Of a stretch of 64,000 nucleotides of DNA, positions 1 to 8,467 are shown piece by piece; within the stretch, counting starts at the first letter, position 1; every line of letters begins with the position of its first letter. Origin of the DNA: GJ-E10 sp035625725. Lineage in GTDB: Bacteria > Pseudomonadota > Gammaproteobacteria > Burkholderiales > Burkholderiaceae_F. The translations under genes and the position numbers were made by a program. The stretch lies in contig DASPPB010000014.1 in assembly GCA_035625725.1 (NCBI GenBank), forward strand, positions 1 through 64,000, in the 5' to 3' direction. The notes below the pieces were generated by a model. That model was not told where the DNA came from. It was given only the letters and a program-made list of their open reading frames with translations, and did no database searches.

Positions 1-540
1 GTCGCCCTGATGCTAGCGGTCGCTTTTTCGCCGGCTCGGGCCGATGATTACAGCGACACGGTCAAAATCTTCAAAGACGCCGGGGAGAGCGGCAAGTTCT
101 TCAATACTGCCTACGGGTACGCGGTGTTTCCCACAATCGGCAAGGGTGGCTTTGTGGTGGGAGGCGCGTACGGCACGGGCCGCGTCTATGAAAAGGGCGC
201 GTACATTGGAGATACCTCGATGACACAGGTTTCGGTGGGCCTGCAGCTCGGCGGCCAGGGCTACAGCGAGATCATCTTCTTTGAGGATCAGAGGGCGCTC
301 AAGGAATTCACCGGCGGCAACTTCGAGTTCGGCGCCGATGCCTCCGTTGTCGCGATCACGGCCGCAGCCGGCGCAAAAGCCAGCACAACAGGGTCCTCGG
401 CGGGCGCGAGCGGCGGCAAGCACGATGCAACGACCGCGGGCAAGTACAGCAAAGGCATGGCGACGTTCACCGTGGCCAAGGGCGGGCTGATGTACGAGGC
501 AAGCATCGCGGGGCAGAAATTTAGCTACAAAGCTCGCTAA
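1..540 (+). CDS. SYLF/YSC84-domain exported protein (5' end outside window)
   Basis: The frame is open from base 1 to a TAA at 538-540, with an internal ATG at 10. From that ATG the product is 176 aa and begins with only the tail of a signal peptide ending SPARA-DDYS, so the true start probably lies upstream. The body matches the SYLF (YSC84, DUF500) lipid-binding fold: a GYAVFPTIGKGGFVVGG segment, a VGLQLGGQGYSEIIFF strand and a final KGGLMYEASIAGQKFSY motif. Bacterial members are small periplasmic or outer-membrane-associated proteins of poorly known role; phosphoinositide binding is known only for eukaryotic relatives. A low-complexity Ala/Gly/Ser linker lies near residues 115-140. The family call is strong; the function is unknown. 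Confidence 0.85.
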   Translation, partial: VALMLAVAFSPARADDYSDTVKIFKDAGESGKFFNTAYGYAVFPTIGKGGFVVGGAYGTGRVYEKGAYIGDTSMTQVSVGLQLGGQGYSEIIFFEDQRALKEFTGGNFEFGADASVVAITAAAGAKASTTGSSAGASGGKHDATTAGKYSKGMATFTVAKGGLMYEASIAGQKFSYKAR

Positions 541-548
541 GCGTAGGC

Positions 549-617
549 GGGGCGCCGCGATGGCGCCCCGCGCGCCCCAAGGCGCGCATTCGCAGGGCCC
601 CGGCGGCGTGCCGGGGC
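549..617. repeat. Three tandem perfect GC hairpins after the SYLF gene
   Basis: Three inverted repeats follow one another directly: GGGGCGCC/GGCGCCCC (549-556 with 562-569), GCGCGCC/GGCGCGC (570-576 with 581-587) and GCCCCGG/CCGGGGC (597-603 with 611-617). Loops are 5, 4 and 7 nt. No T-run follows any of them, so this is not a textbook rho-independent terminator, but the position 9 bp after a stop codon suits 3'-end formation or mRNA protection. Confidence 0.55.
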
Positions 618-822
618 GTATTGGATGCGACCTTGCGGCAGGGTGGGTGCTGCGCAAAAGGCCCCGGCGCGTCGAACCCCTCCGCTCAGTTCTTCTTGGC
701 ACAATGCAGTGCATACTTCGCCGGGGAAGCGCGGTGGGCCTATGCCGCATCGACGGTACCGTTTGCGCAGGCTGCGCAATCCCATGGTCGAAACTCGGTG
801 GACTACTGACCAGCGGACTCGA

Positions 823-1140
823 ATGCAGACTCCCCATTTTAGGCACCATGTCTTTTTCTGCCTCAACGAACGCACTGCGCCCGATGTGTGCTGCGCGGCG
901 CACCGCAGCGCGCAGATGCAGGCCTACGCGAAGCAACGCATCAAGCAGCTTGGGCTCAGCGGCGCGGGCAAGGTGCGCATCAACAAGGCCGGGTGTCTCG
1001 ATCGTTGCGAAGAGGGCCCCTGTCTAGTCATCTACCCCGATGCCGTCTGGTATACGTACGTCGATGAACGCGACATCGACGAGATCATCGACGAACACAT
1101 CGTGGGCGGAAGGATCGTCGAGCGCTTGCGTCTGCCGTGA
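823..1140 (+). CDS. Thioredoxin-like [2Fe-2S] ferredoxin
   Basis: This 105-aa protein has the short stand-alone thioredoxin-like [2Fe-2S] ferredoxin fold. Cluster cysteines are visible in HHVFFC near the N-terminus, DVCC, and AGCLDRCEEGPC in the middle. The C-terminal half (VWYTYVDERDIDEIIDEH) is the conserved part of this family. I chose the ATG at 823 because the family normally begins a few residues before HHVFFC; an in-frame ATG at 784 would only add a basic leader. The downstream hydrolase starts inside its stop codon (GTGA), so the two are probably cotranscribed. The electron partner is not known from context. Confidence 0.85.
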   Translation: MQTPHFRHHVFFCLNERTAPDVCCAAHRSAQMQAYAKQRIKQLGLSGAGKVRINKAGCLDRCEEGPCLVIYPDAVWYTYVDERDIDEIIDEHIVGGRIVERLRLP

Positions 1141-1850
1141 GACCGATCAGCGAGCGCCGGATCCTGGAGGGCCCGGCCGGACGTCTCGAGTGTCTGCTGG
1201 AGCGTCCGGTGGGAACCGTGCGGGGTTTTGCATTCATCGGTCATCCCCACCCCCTGTACGGCGGCACCCTCGATAACAAGGTCGCCGCGACCACGGCCCG
1301 GGCGTTTCTGGCGCTCGGATGGGTTGCGGTGCGCCCGAATTTTCGAGGCGTCGGCGAAAGCGCGGGGGTGCACGATGGTGGCGTAGGCGAAACGCAGGAC
1401 TTCCTTTTCTTGACCGAGCAGGTGCCCCGCCTTGCACAATGGAAATTGTTGCTGCCGGCACCGGTTCCGATCGCGCTGGCGGGGTTTTCTTTTGGCGGTT
1501 TCGTTGCCGCCTGCGCAGCGCAGCAGCTCGCGCAGCGCGGCCGGCCGCCGCAGGCGCTCGTGCTGATCGGGACGCCGGCAGGCAAATGGCCAGTTCCGCG
1601 CGTCGATCCGGCGGCCGTGGTTATTCACGGGGAAGTCGACGAGACGGTCGCTTTGGCCGACGTCTTGGGTTGGGCGCGCGAATCGGACGTCCCCGTTGTC
1701 GTCTTGCCCGGCGCCGATCATTTCTTCCATCGGCGCCTGACCACGCTCAAGCGGCTCGTTATGCAAAACCTGGCGGGCGCGGAGCAGTTGCGGGTCTCCG
1801 GGGCGGAAGGCTCCGCCGTTGGGTCGACCGGGCACGCTGCCGATGAATAG
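1137..1850 (+). CDS. Alpha/beta hydrolase, CocE/NonD-like
   Basis: A 237-aa alpha/beta hydrolase. The nucleophile elbow is GFSFGG (Ser118), the early oxyanion-loop motif is GHPHPLYGGT, and the likely catalytic His lies in GADHFFH near the C-terminus; VIHGEVDETV carries the acid. This is the widespread proteobacterial hydrolase type found beside small ferredoxins and lipB; its natural substrate is unknown. Translation starts at a GTG that overlaps the preceding ferredoxin stop, and its own stop overlaps the DUF493 start by 8 nt, so it sits in a translationally coupled chain leading to lipB and lipA. Confidence 0.8.
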   Translation: MRPISERRILEGPAGRLECLLERPVGTVRGFAFIGHPHPLYGGTLDNKVAATTARAFLALGWVAVRPNFRGVGESAGVHDGGVGETQDFLFLTEQVPRLAQWKLLLPAPVPIALAGFSFGGFVAACAAQQLAQRGRPPQALVLIGTPAGKWPVPRVDPAAVVIHGEVDETVALADVLGWARESDVPVVVLPGADHFFHRRLTTLKRLVMQNLAGAEQLRVSGAEGSAVGSTGHAADE

Positions 1851-2145
1851 CGAGCGCGACGACCCCAACGCGACGCCCCCGCCGCTGACGGCCGGTGCGC
1901 TTGTGTTCCCGATGGACTTCCCAATCAAGATCATGGGTTTTAACCGGCTCGAATTTGAGCCGCAAATGATCGCAATCGTGCGCGCGCATGCGCCGGACCT
2001 TGACGTGGCTGCGGTCGAGGTGCGCCAGTCGCGCGCCGGCAATTACCTATCGCTGACGGTGACGGTACGCGCGCAATCGCGCGCCCAGCTCGACGCAATT
2101 TATCTCGATCTGACCCGCCACCCCTGGGTCAAGGTGGTTTTGTGA
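1843..2145 (+). CDS. ybeD: DUF493 (YbeD-like) protein
   Basis: A 100-aa ACT-like protein of the DUF493/YbeD family, recognised by DFPIKIMGF near the N-terminus, the central SRAGNYLSLTVTV strand and the terminal LDLTRHPWVKVVL. YbeD is found next to lipB in many proteobacteria, and the same order is seen here; a regulatory role in lipoate metabolism has been suggested but not proven. The ATG at 1843 is chosen over an upstream TTG at 1819 because it leaves the usual length and gives only an 8-nt overlap with the hydrolase gene. Its stop overlaps the lipB GTG. Confidence 0.85.
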   Translation: MNSERDDPNATPPPLTAGALVFPMDFPIKIMGFNRLEFEPQMIAIVRAHAPDLDVAAVEVRQSRAGNYLSLTVTVRAQSRAQLDAIYLDLTRHPWVKVVL

Positions 2146-2852
2146 TTCGGGTGCGGGAACTCGGCCGGGTCGACTACCTCGAGACCTGGGCAGCCATGAA
2201 GGAGTTCACCGCCAGGCGCGATGGTGCAACCGACGACGAGCTCTGGCTGGTCGAACACCCGCCGGTCTACACGTTGGGGCAGGCCGCGCGCCGCGAACAC
2301 CTGCGCTGGGAGGGCGCGTTGCCGCCCAGCGCGATACCCGTGGTTGCCACAGATCGCGGAGGCCAGGTCACGTATCACGGCCCCGGACAGGTCATCGTCT
2401 ACACCCTGGTCGATCTGGGACGGGCGGGCTTTTTCGTACGCGAACTCGTGCACCGGATCGAGGAATCGGTCATCCAGACCATTGAGCCCTACGATCTCGT
2501 CGGTACGCGCGTGCGCGGTGCGCCGGGCGTGTACGTGCCGCTGCCCGGGTTTCGCGCCCGAGGCGAGCCCGCGGATGCGCGTTTTTCGGGCAAAGCCAAG
2601 ATTGCCGCTTTGGGAATCAAGGTGCATCGCGGCTGCGCGTATCACGGGGTGGCGCTCAATGTTGCAATGAACCTGGAGCCGTTTTCCGCGATCGACCCCT
2701 GCGGCTACCGCGGACTGACCGCCGTCGACTTGGCTACACTGGGAGCCTGCGCCGACTGGAACACGAACGCGCAGCGACTCGTCGAGCGCCTGCTCGCGCA
2801 CCTCGAGCCCACGGCCCGGGCCCGGGCGCGAATGGCGCATTCCCATTGCTGA
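2142..2852 (+). CDS. lipB: Octanoyl-[acyl-carrier-protein]:protein octanoyltransferase LipB
   Basis: LipB moves an octanoyl group from acyl carrier protein to lipoyl domains, the first step of endogenous lipoate synthesis in the cytoplasm. The 236-aa protein has the signature GGQVTYHGPGQ, the catalytic Lys in AKIAALGIKV, and the catalytic Cys in IDPCGYRG. There is a stretch of about 20 extra residues between GAPGVYV and the catalytic Lys, which I believe is common in betaproteobacterial LipB. The GTG start overlaps the DUF493 stop (GTGA). lipA follows after 23 bp, completing the pathway. Confidence 0.95.
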   Translation: MIRVRELGRVDYLETWAAMKEFTARRDGATDDELWLVEHPPVYTLGQAARREHLRWEGALPPSAIPVVATDRGGQVTYHGPGQVIVYTLVDLGRAGFFVRELVHRIEESVIQTIEPYDLVGTRVRGAPGVYVPLPGFRARGEPADARFSGKAKIAALGIKVHRGCAYHGVALNVAMNLEPFSAIDPCGYRGLTAVDLATLGACADWNTNAQRLVERLLAHLEPTARARARMAHSHC

Positions 2853-2875
2853 GGCCCGCAGGAGGCAAATTGTCC

Positions 2876-3874
2876 ATGGCAGGTGACATCCCCCCCGCCG
2901 CGCCGAAAGGAGGCGCGTCCGCCCGCAGTGCCAAACAAAGGGGTGCGGAGAAAACCGCGCGCATCCCGATCAAGATCGAACGCAGCGGCGAGCCGCTGAA
3001 AAAGCCCCGATGGATCCGGGTGAAGGCCGCTCCGGCATGGTCGCGTTACTACCAGGTCAAGCGAATTTTGCGGGAACATCAACTGCATACGGTGTGCGAG
3101 GAAGCGACGTGCCCGAACATCGGCGAGTGCTTTGGCAAGGGCACGGCAACCTTTCTGATCATGGGCGACAAGTGCACCCGGCGGTGTCCCTTTTGCGATG
3201 TCGCGCACGGTCGCCCCGACGCGCTCGATGCCCAGGAGCCCGAGCACCTGGCGCAAACCGTTGCCGCCTTGCAGCTGCGCTACGTCGTCATCACCTCCGT
3301 GGACCGCGACGATCTGCGCGACGGCGGCGCGCAGCACTTCGTTGATTGCATTCGGGCGGTGCGTAGTGCTTCACCCGCGACCCGTATCGAAATTCTGGTG
3401 CCCGATTTCCGTGGTCGCCTCGAGCGCGCACTCGATGCATTGGTGCAGGCACCGCCCGACGTGATGAACCACAACTTGGAAACGGTGCCGCGCCTCTACC
3501 GCCGGGCGCGTCCCGGGGCCGACTACGCCCATTCACTGCAATTGCTCGCGCAATTTCGCGACCGCGTACCGGCCGTGCCTACGAAAAGCGGCCTGATGGT
3601 CGGTCTCGGGGAAACCGACGAGGAGATCGTCGAAGTCATGCGCGACCTGCGCGCCCACGGCGTCGAGATGCTCACGATCGGGCAGTACCTCGCACCCAGT
3701 GAGCACCACCTCCCGGTGCAACGCTACGTCGCGCCAGAGTCGTTTGCGCAATTCGAGCGGGAGGCGCGGGCGATGGGTTTCGCGCACGCGGCCTGCGCGC
3801 CTCTGGTGCGCAGTTCGTACCATGCCGACGAACAGGCGCACGCCGCGGTTCATGGCGCGGGCGACGATATCTGA
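2876..3874 (+). CDS. lipA: Lipoyl synthase LipA
   Basis: Radical-SAM lipoyl synthase, which inserts two sulfur atoms into protein-bound octanoyl chains. The 332-aa protein has both iron-sulfur sets: the auxiliary cluster CEEATCPNIGEC and the radical-SAM CTRRCPFC, plus the C-terminal RSSYHA that supplies the serine ligand. The ATG at 2876 is supported by AGGAGG at 2860-2865, 10 nt upstream. About 40 N-terminal residues, rich in Lys, Ala and Pro, precede the conserved domain. It is the last gene of the ferredoxin-hydrolase-DUF493-lipB-lipA run. Confidence 0.96.
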   Translation: MAGDIPPAAPKGGASARSAKQRGAEKTARIPIKIERSGEPLKKPRWIRVKAAPAWSRYYQVKRILREHQLHTVCEEATCPNIGECFGKGTATFLIMGDKCTRRCPFCDVAHGRPDALDAQEPEHLAQTVAALQLRYVVITSVDRDDLRDGGAQHFVDCIRAVRSASPATRIEILVPDFRGRLERALDALVQAPPDVMNHNLETVPRLYRRARPGADYAHSLQLLAQFRDRVPAVPTKSGLMVGLGETDEEIVEVMRDLRAHGVEMLTIGQYLAPSEHHLPVQRYVAPESFAQFEREARAMGFAHAACAPLVRSSYHADEQAHAAVHGAGDDI

Positions 3875-3888
3875 TCGGTGCGCCTCGC

Positions 3889-3919
3889 GCGGGCGCGGAA
3901 CAATCGGCAACGCGCCCGC
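3889..3919. terminator. Perfect 9-bp stem between convergent lipA and ABC permease
   Basis: GCGGGCGCG (3889-3897) pairs exactly with CGCGCCCGC (3911-3919) around a 13-nt loop. It lies in the 74-bp gap between two genes that face each other, where a two-way terminator would be expected. No T-run is present on either strand, so termination is inferred from position and stem only. Confidence 0.4.
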
Positions 3920-3948
3920 ATGCGGCGGCAAATTCCGCGCTGCGCGTC

Positions 3949-4725
3949 TTAGCTCTTGAGGCGGTAGCCGGTGCGGAAGACCCAGGCCACCACGGCCAGG
4001 CAGGCCACGAAAAATCCGCTCGTCGCCGCCAGACTGATCGCGACGCTCACGTCGGAATTGCCGTAAAAGCTCCAGCGAAATCCGCTGATCAGATACACCA
4101 CGGGATTGAACAGCGTGACCGTGCGCCAGGCCGGCGGAAGCATGTCGATCGAATAAAAGGCGCCGCCCAGAAAGGTGAGTGGTGTCACGACCAGCATCGG
4201 GACGAATTGCAACTGCTCAAAGCTCTTGGCCCAGATGCCGATGACAAAGCCGAAAAGGCTAAACGTCGAGGCCGTGAGCACGAGGAAACCGATCATCCAC
4301 ACCGGGTGCAAGATTTGGATCGGGACGTAGACGGACGCCGTCGCCAGGATGATGAGCCCCAGCGCAATGGATTTGGTTGCCGCCGCACCGACGTAGGCAA
4401 GAACGATTTCCATCGGGGAAACCGGCGCCGTGAGAATCTCGTAGATCGTCCCGGTGAACTTGGGCAGATAGATGCCGAAAGATGCATTGGAAAGACTTTC
4501 GGTAAACACCGAAAGCATGATCAGGCCGGGGACGAGAAAAGCGCCGTACGGCACGCCCTGCACCTGGCTGATGCGCGCACCGATCGCGGCGCCAAAGACC
4601 ACGAAATACAGCGAAGTCGTGATCACCGGGGTGAGCACGCTTTGCGCCACGGTGCGCAACGCGCGCGCCATTTCAAGCTTGTATAGCGCCCAGACGCCAT
4701 GCGCGTTAAATGTCGGCGTGTTCAT
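3949..4725 (-). CDS. ABC-2 type transporter permease (YadH-like)
   Basis: A 258-aa inner-membrane permease of the ABC-2 family with about six hydrophobic segments. The stretch LTPLTFLGGAFYSIDMLPP followed by FNPVVYLISGFRW is characteristic of the YadH/NodJ/DrrB type. It forms an exporter with the ATPase encoded immediately upstream; the ATPase stop and permease start overlap by 4 nt. The substrate cannot be read from sequence; YadGH-like pairs are generally annotated as exporters of unknown cargo. Confidence 0.9.
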   Translation of the reverse strand: MNTPTFNAHGVWALYKLEMARALRTVAQSVLTPVITTSLYFVVFGAAIGARISQVQGVPYGAFLVPGLIMLSVFTESLSNASFGIYLPKFTGTIYEILTAPVSPMEIVLAYVGAAATKSIALGLIILATASVYVPIQILHPVWMIGFLVLTASTFSLFGFVIGIWAKSFEQLQFVPMLVVTPLTFLGGAFYSIDMLPPAWRTVTLFNPVVYLISGFRWSFYGNSDVSVAISLAATSGFFVACLAVVAWVFRTGYRLKS

Positions 4726-5660
4726 TGCGGTGTCGCCGGCCGCTCACGGATGAGGTTCACGAAAATCTCCTCAAGCGAGCTTTGTTGCGTACTGAGGTCC
4801 TCGATGGTGATACCCAGCTCGCCCATGCGCTGCAGAAGGGCCGGCACTCCGGTGTCCTCCTCGGTGGAGTCAAAGCGGTATTCGAGCTCGCGCCCCTGCT
4901 CGCGCAGGCTAAGCGGCCAGGCGCCAAGCTGCTCGGGAATTGCGGCCATCGGCTGGCGCAAGTGCAAGGTGAGCTGCTTCTTACCCATCTTGCGAATCAG
5001 CGTTGCCTTGTCCTCGACGACGATGAGCGCGCCCTTGTTGATCACGCCGATTCGGTCGGCCATGTCTTCGGCCTCCTGCAGGTAGTGCGTGGTCAAAATG
5101 ATGGTCACCCCGCTGTCTCGCAAGCCGCGCACCATGGCCCACATGTCCCGGCGCAGCTCCACATCGACTCCCGCCGAGGGCTCGTCGAGGAACAGAAGCT
5201 GCGGTTCGTGCGCCAGCGCTTTGGCGATCATCACGCGCCGCTTCATGCCGCCGGACAAGGTCATGATCCGTTCGGAGCGCTTGTCCCAAAGCGCCAGGTC
5301 TCGCAGCAGCTTCTCGACGAAGTGCGGATTCGGTGCACGCCCAAATAAGCCGCGGCTAAAGCACACCGTGGCCCAGACCGTCTCGAATGCGAAGGTGCTC
5401 AGTTCCTGGGGAACCAGGCCGACCATCGAGCGCGCACGACGATAGTCGCGCACGATATCGTGGCCGGCGACGTGCACGGTGCCGGCGGAAGGTACGACCA
5501 TTCCACAAATGATCCCGATCAGAGTCGTCTTGCCCGCTCCGTTGGGGCCGAGCAGGGCGAAGATCTCGCCTTTGTGGATACGCAGGTCGATGGCCTTGAG
5601 CGCTTGCAGACCCGAGGAATAGGTCTTGCTCAGTCCCGCAATGCGCAAAATGGGTGCCAT
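4722..5660 (-). CDS. ABC transporter ATP-binding protein (YadG-like)
   Basis: A 312-aa ABC ATPase. The Walker A is GPNGAGKTT (38-46), the signature is LSGGMKRRV, the Walker B is LLFLDEPSAGVD and the switch His is in LTTHYLQEAEDM. A C-terminal domain of about 90 residues beyond the nucleotide-binding core is usual for drug/polysaccharide exporter ATPases of this class. It is transcribed ahead of its ABC-2 permease partner with a 4-nt overlap. The cargo is unknown. Confidence 0.92.
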   Translation of the reverse strand: MAPILRIAGLSKTYSSGLQALKAIDLRIHKGEIFALLGPNGAGKTTLIGIICGMVVPSAGTVHVAGHDIVRDYRRARSMVGLVPQELSTFAFETVWATVCFSRGLFGRAPNPHFVEKLLRDLALWDKRSERIMTLSGGMKRRVMIAKALAHEPQLLFLDEPSAGVDVELRRDMWAMVRGLRDSGVTIILTTHYLQEAEDMADRIGVINKGALIVVEDKATLIRKMGKKQLTLHLRQPMAAIPEQLGAWPLSLREQGRELEYRFDSTEEDTGVPALLQRMGELGITIEDLSTQQSSLEEIFVNLIRERPATPQ

Positions 5661-5708
5661 GAGTGGGTTGGGCGGCCTACGGCGCTGTTGGCGCGCGTGC
5701 GCACCCCG

Positions 5709-7682
5709 CTACGGGGCGGATTCGACCTGCGGCGGCAGCGGACAGTCCAGCGCCGCGCACAGCGTGCGCAGGCAGCTTGCCGCCTTCCAGTGGGAGGCGC
5801 CGTCGACGAAGGCGATGGCCACGCAGGCTTTGATGAGCAACGGCTTTTCGAGCGGCGCGAGCAGCGCGAGACGGTCAAAGGCGGCCGAAACCTGTGCCAG
5901 CCCGAGCGCCTCTTGCGCGATGCGCGCTCCCGCAGCAGGCAACAAGACTTTACCGGCGTCAAAAGCCCGCTGGGGATCGTGCGGCAGTCGCACGCACGCG
6001 ATGAGCGACATCACAACGGCGGCCTCGGCGCTCACATCGCCCAGGCGCAGGGCGCGGCCCGGACCGTTCGGGGCGCTGGCGCGCACCAGGCGGCGCTTGA
6101 GCACCGAAAACAGCAAAAACTCCGCCAAGGTGACCCGCCCGTCGGCCCGGATCAACGTGTTGGCCAGGCGCAGCAGGTCCTCGCGCTGCGGCGAGGTCAG
6201 CGTGCGCAAAACGGGCATCGACAGGTCCAGCAGCGGCAGCCGCCAGCCCGGCGGCAGGCCCGCGAGGATCTGCGCCAGGCGCTCGATTTGCGCAGCTGCG
6301 CCAGCACCAAAATGTTCCACGGCCGCGGCGAGCTGGCGGGCACGAACCTGCGGCTCGGTGTCGAGCAGCATGGCGAGCACGAGCAACTGGCTTTGCGTGG
6401 CGTCGGCCAGGGCGGGCCGCAGCCCGACGCGGTCGAGCCCCTCGGAGAGGTTTGCGCCAAAGGACATCGCGCCGCGGGGCGCCGTTCCGATCGTGACGTG
6501 CAGGGTCTCAGCCGGCGTGACGCCCGAAGGTGCGGGCGCGGTCAGGGCCCCCGTCAGCGGGCTTGAGAGCGCCCGGGCTGCGTCGGCTGCAGCAACCGGC
6601 TCGTATTCGAGCGGCTTTGCGTCGGACTGCGATGGCGCGGGCTCAACGGGCAACTCCGGCGCCGCCAGGTACTCGACGGCGTGGCCGTAGATTCGGCGCA
6701 GCCGCTCGAGCAGCGGCGGATGCGAGGCGAGCAGGCCGCTGGCCAAAGACAGACTGACGGGCGCCATGAACATGTGCGAAAGGGTCTCGGCGTGCAGGTG
6801 CTCCACGGCACCGCCGGCCTGCCCGCCCAGACCCCCGATTTTGCGCAATGCGCCGCCGATGCCATCGGGGTTGCGCGTGAACTGTACGCTGCTTGCGTCG
6901 GCCAAGAATTCGCGTTGACGCGACACACTGGCCTTGATCAGACGTCCGAAAAAAACACCGATGGAACCAATGGCCAGAACGGCAACCCCGGCAAGGAGCA
7001 GCAACCCGGTGGCCGAATCGCGCGAGCGACCGCGCGCGTTGCCTATCGAAGTGAGGAAGCGGCCGAAAAGGGCGAGCAGCAGCAGGCCCTGCAGCACGCC
7101 GATCAGACGCAGGTTCAGCCCGATGTCGCCGTTGAGGATGTGGCTGAACTCATGGCCCATCACCCCCTGCAACTCGTCGCGGTTCAGGCGGGTGAGCGCG
7201 CCGCGCGTTACCGCAACGATCGCATCGGCCGGGTGCAGGCCCGCAGCAAATGCGTTGATACCGCTTTCGCCATCCAGAACGTAGGCGCGGGGTGCCGGGA
7301 TTCCCGAGGCCAGTGCCATCTCCTCGATCACGTTGAGCAGCCGGCGCTCGAGCGGCTCGCGCGAATCGGGCTGCACTGCGCGCGCGCCCACCATCCGCGC
7401 GACCGCGTCTCCGCCTGCGCGCAGCTCCAGGATCTGCTGGATCGTGCCGCCCACGATCATCAGCAGCACAACGGCTGTGGTCGTTTCAAAAAAATAGTTG
7501 GGCAGAGCGCCCCATCCGTATCGCGCCCAGGAACCGTGTCGGGCGAGAACGGAAAAATAGATCAGCGCCAAGGCTGCGTTTACCGCGACCACGATCGCGA
7601 CGACGGCAACGGCAAACAGCGCAATGAGCACGCGGCTGGAGCGGCGCGCAGCCTCCTGGTTCTGGAAAAAGTTCATTGCCAC
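5709..7682 (-). CDS. Membrane M48 metallopeptidase with TerB-like C-terminal region
   Basis: A 657-aa HtpX-like zinc peptidase. Two hydrophobic segments lie near residues 18-45 and 68-85, followed by the M48 domain with zinc motif HEFSH at 177-181, and a further hydrophobic region near 195-245. Unlike HtpX (about 290 aa), about 300 residues continue after the peptidase. This tail includes NTLIRADGRVTLAEFLLFSVL, which resembles the acidic helical TerB (tellurite-resistance-like) repeat; that match is my inference. lemA is directly upstream on the same strand, a common pairing. The likely role is membrane protein quality control or envelope stress. Confidence 0.85.
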   Translation of the reverse strand: MAMNFFQNQEAARRSSRVLIALFAVAVVAIVVAVNAALALIYFSVLARHGSWARYGWGALPNYFFETTTAVVLLMIVGGTIQQILELRAGGDAVARMVGARAVQPDSREPLERRLLNVIEEMALASGIPAPRAYVLDGESGINAFAAGLHPADAIVAVTRGALTRLNRDELQGVMGHEFSHILNGDIGLNLRLIGVLQGLLLLALFGRFLTSIGNARGRSRDSATGLLLLAGVAVLAIGSIGVFFGRLIKASVSRQREFLADASSVQFTRNPDGIGGALRKIGGLGGQAGGAVEHLHAETLSHMFMAPVSLSLASGLLASHPPLLERLRRIYGHAVEYLAAPELPVEPAPSQSDAKPLEYEPVAAADAARALSSPLTGALTAPAPSGVTPAETLHVTIGTAPRGAMSFGANLSEGLDRVGLRPALADATQSQLLVLAMLLDTEPQVRARQLAAAVEHFGAGAAAQIERLAQILAGLPPGWRLPLLDLSMPVLRTLTSPQREDLLRLANTLIRADGRVTLAEFLLFSVLKRRLVRASAPNGPGRALRLGDVSAEAAVVMSLIACVRLPHDPQRAFDAGKVLLPAAGARIAQEALGLAQVSAAFDRLALLAPLEKPLLIKACVAIAFVDGASHWKAASCLRTLCAALDCPLPPQVESAP

Positions 7683-7751
7683 GTCGTCGCCCTGGCGCTA
7701 TGAGCCGCGCGGCGCGCGCGCACCGCAGCAGTCGCGTTCACTGCGGAGCCG

Positions 7752-8339
7752 TCAGAACTGAACTCGAACCGCCTTGCGCTCTTCGGCCGATTCCGTTGCC
7801 GCCAGCTGCTCGGCCGCCTTGAACCCGAAGGCATTGGCAACAAGGTTGCCGGGGAACTGCTCCGAGGCAGTGTTGTAGCTCATAACCGCGTCGTTAAACG
7901 CCTGACGCGCAAAGGCGATCTTGTTTTCCGTGCTCGTCAGCTCCTCGCTTACTTGCAGCATGTTCTGGTTGGCCTTGAGGTCCGGATAGGCCTCTGCAAC
8001 GGCAAAAAAGCGCGTCAGGCATCCGCGCAAGGCCTGCTCCGCGGCCCCCAGCTGCCGCACCGCTTCGGCGTTGGTCGGATCGGCCGCGGCGCTTGCATGC
8101 GCGTTGAGCGCCGAATTGCGCGCCTGGGTCACCGCCTCGAGGGTTTCGCGTTCGTGCTTGATGTACCCCTTGGCGGTTTCCACCAGATTGGGTATGAGGT
8201 CGTAGCGACGCTTCAGTTGCACGTCGATTTGGGCAAAGGAATTCTTGACCTGATTGCGCAGACCCACCAGTCCGTTGTAGGCCACGATGGCCCAGACCAC
8301 GATTGCCGCGATGAGACCCAGCAGAACATATCCGACCAT
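7752..8339 (-). CDS. lemA: LemA family membrane protein
   Basis: A 195-aa LemA protein: one N-terminal membrane segment (about residues 2-20), then a long helical domain with the family hallmark YNGLVGLRNQVKNSFAQIDV, KRRYDLIPNLVETAKGY and the YPDLKANQNMLQVSEEL block. The ATG at 8339 is preceded by GAGGAG, 6 nt upstream on the minus strand, which decides the start against a longer open frame. It precedes the M48 peptidase gene by 69 bp in the same direction; LemA-M48 pairs are widespread. The biochemical role of LemA is not established. Confidence 0.93.
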   Translation of the reverse strand: MVGYVLLGLIAAIVVWAIVAYNGLVGLRNQVKNSFAQIDVQLKRRYDLIPNLVETAKGYIKHERETLEAVTQARNSALNAHASAAADPTNAEAVRQLGAAEQALRGCLTRFFAVAEAYPDLKANQNMLQVSEELTSTENKIAFARQAFNDAVMSYNTASEQFPGNLVANAFGFKAAEQLAATESAEERKAVRVQF

Positions 8340-8467
8340 ATTTGACTCCTCGGCGAGCCGTCGCCATTGTTTTGGGGTTTTCCGCCCGCGCTTGACACGT
8401 ACTGCGGCATCGTGTCGGGCGTTCGGCCGCCACCATACTATGAAAGCGGGGGCGCGAATCCTCCGAG

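Noticed and set aside
13..936. Minus-strand 307-codon open frame
   Set aside because: It lies opposite the SYLF gene, the hairpins and part of the ferredoxin gene. Composition is Arg/Ala-rich with no family motif, typical of antisense frames in high-GC DNA.
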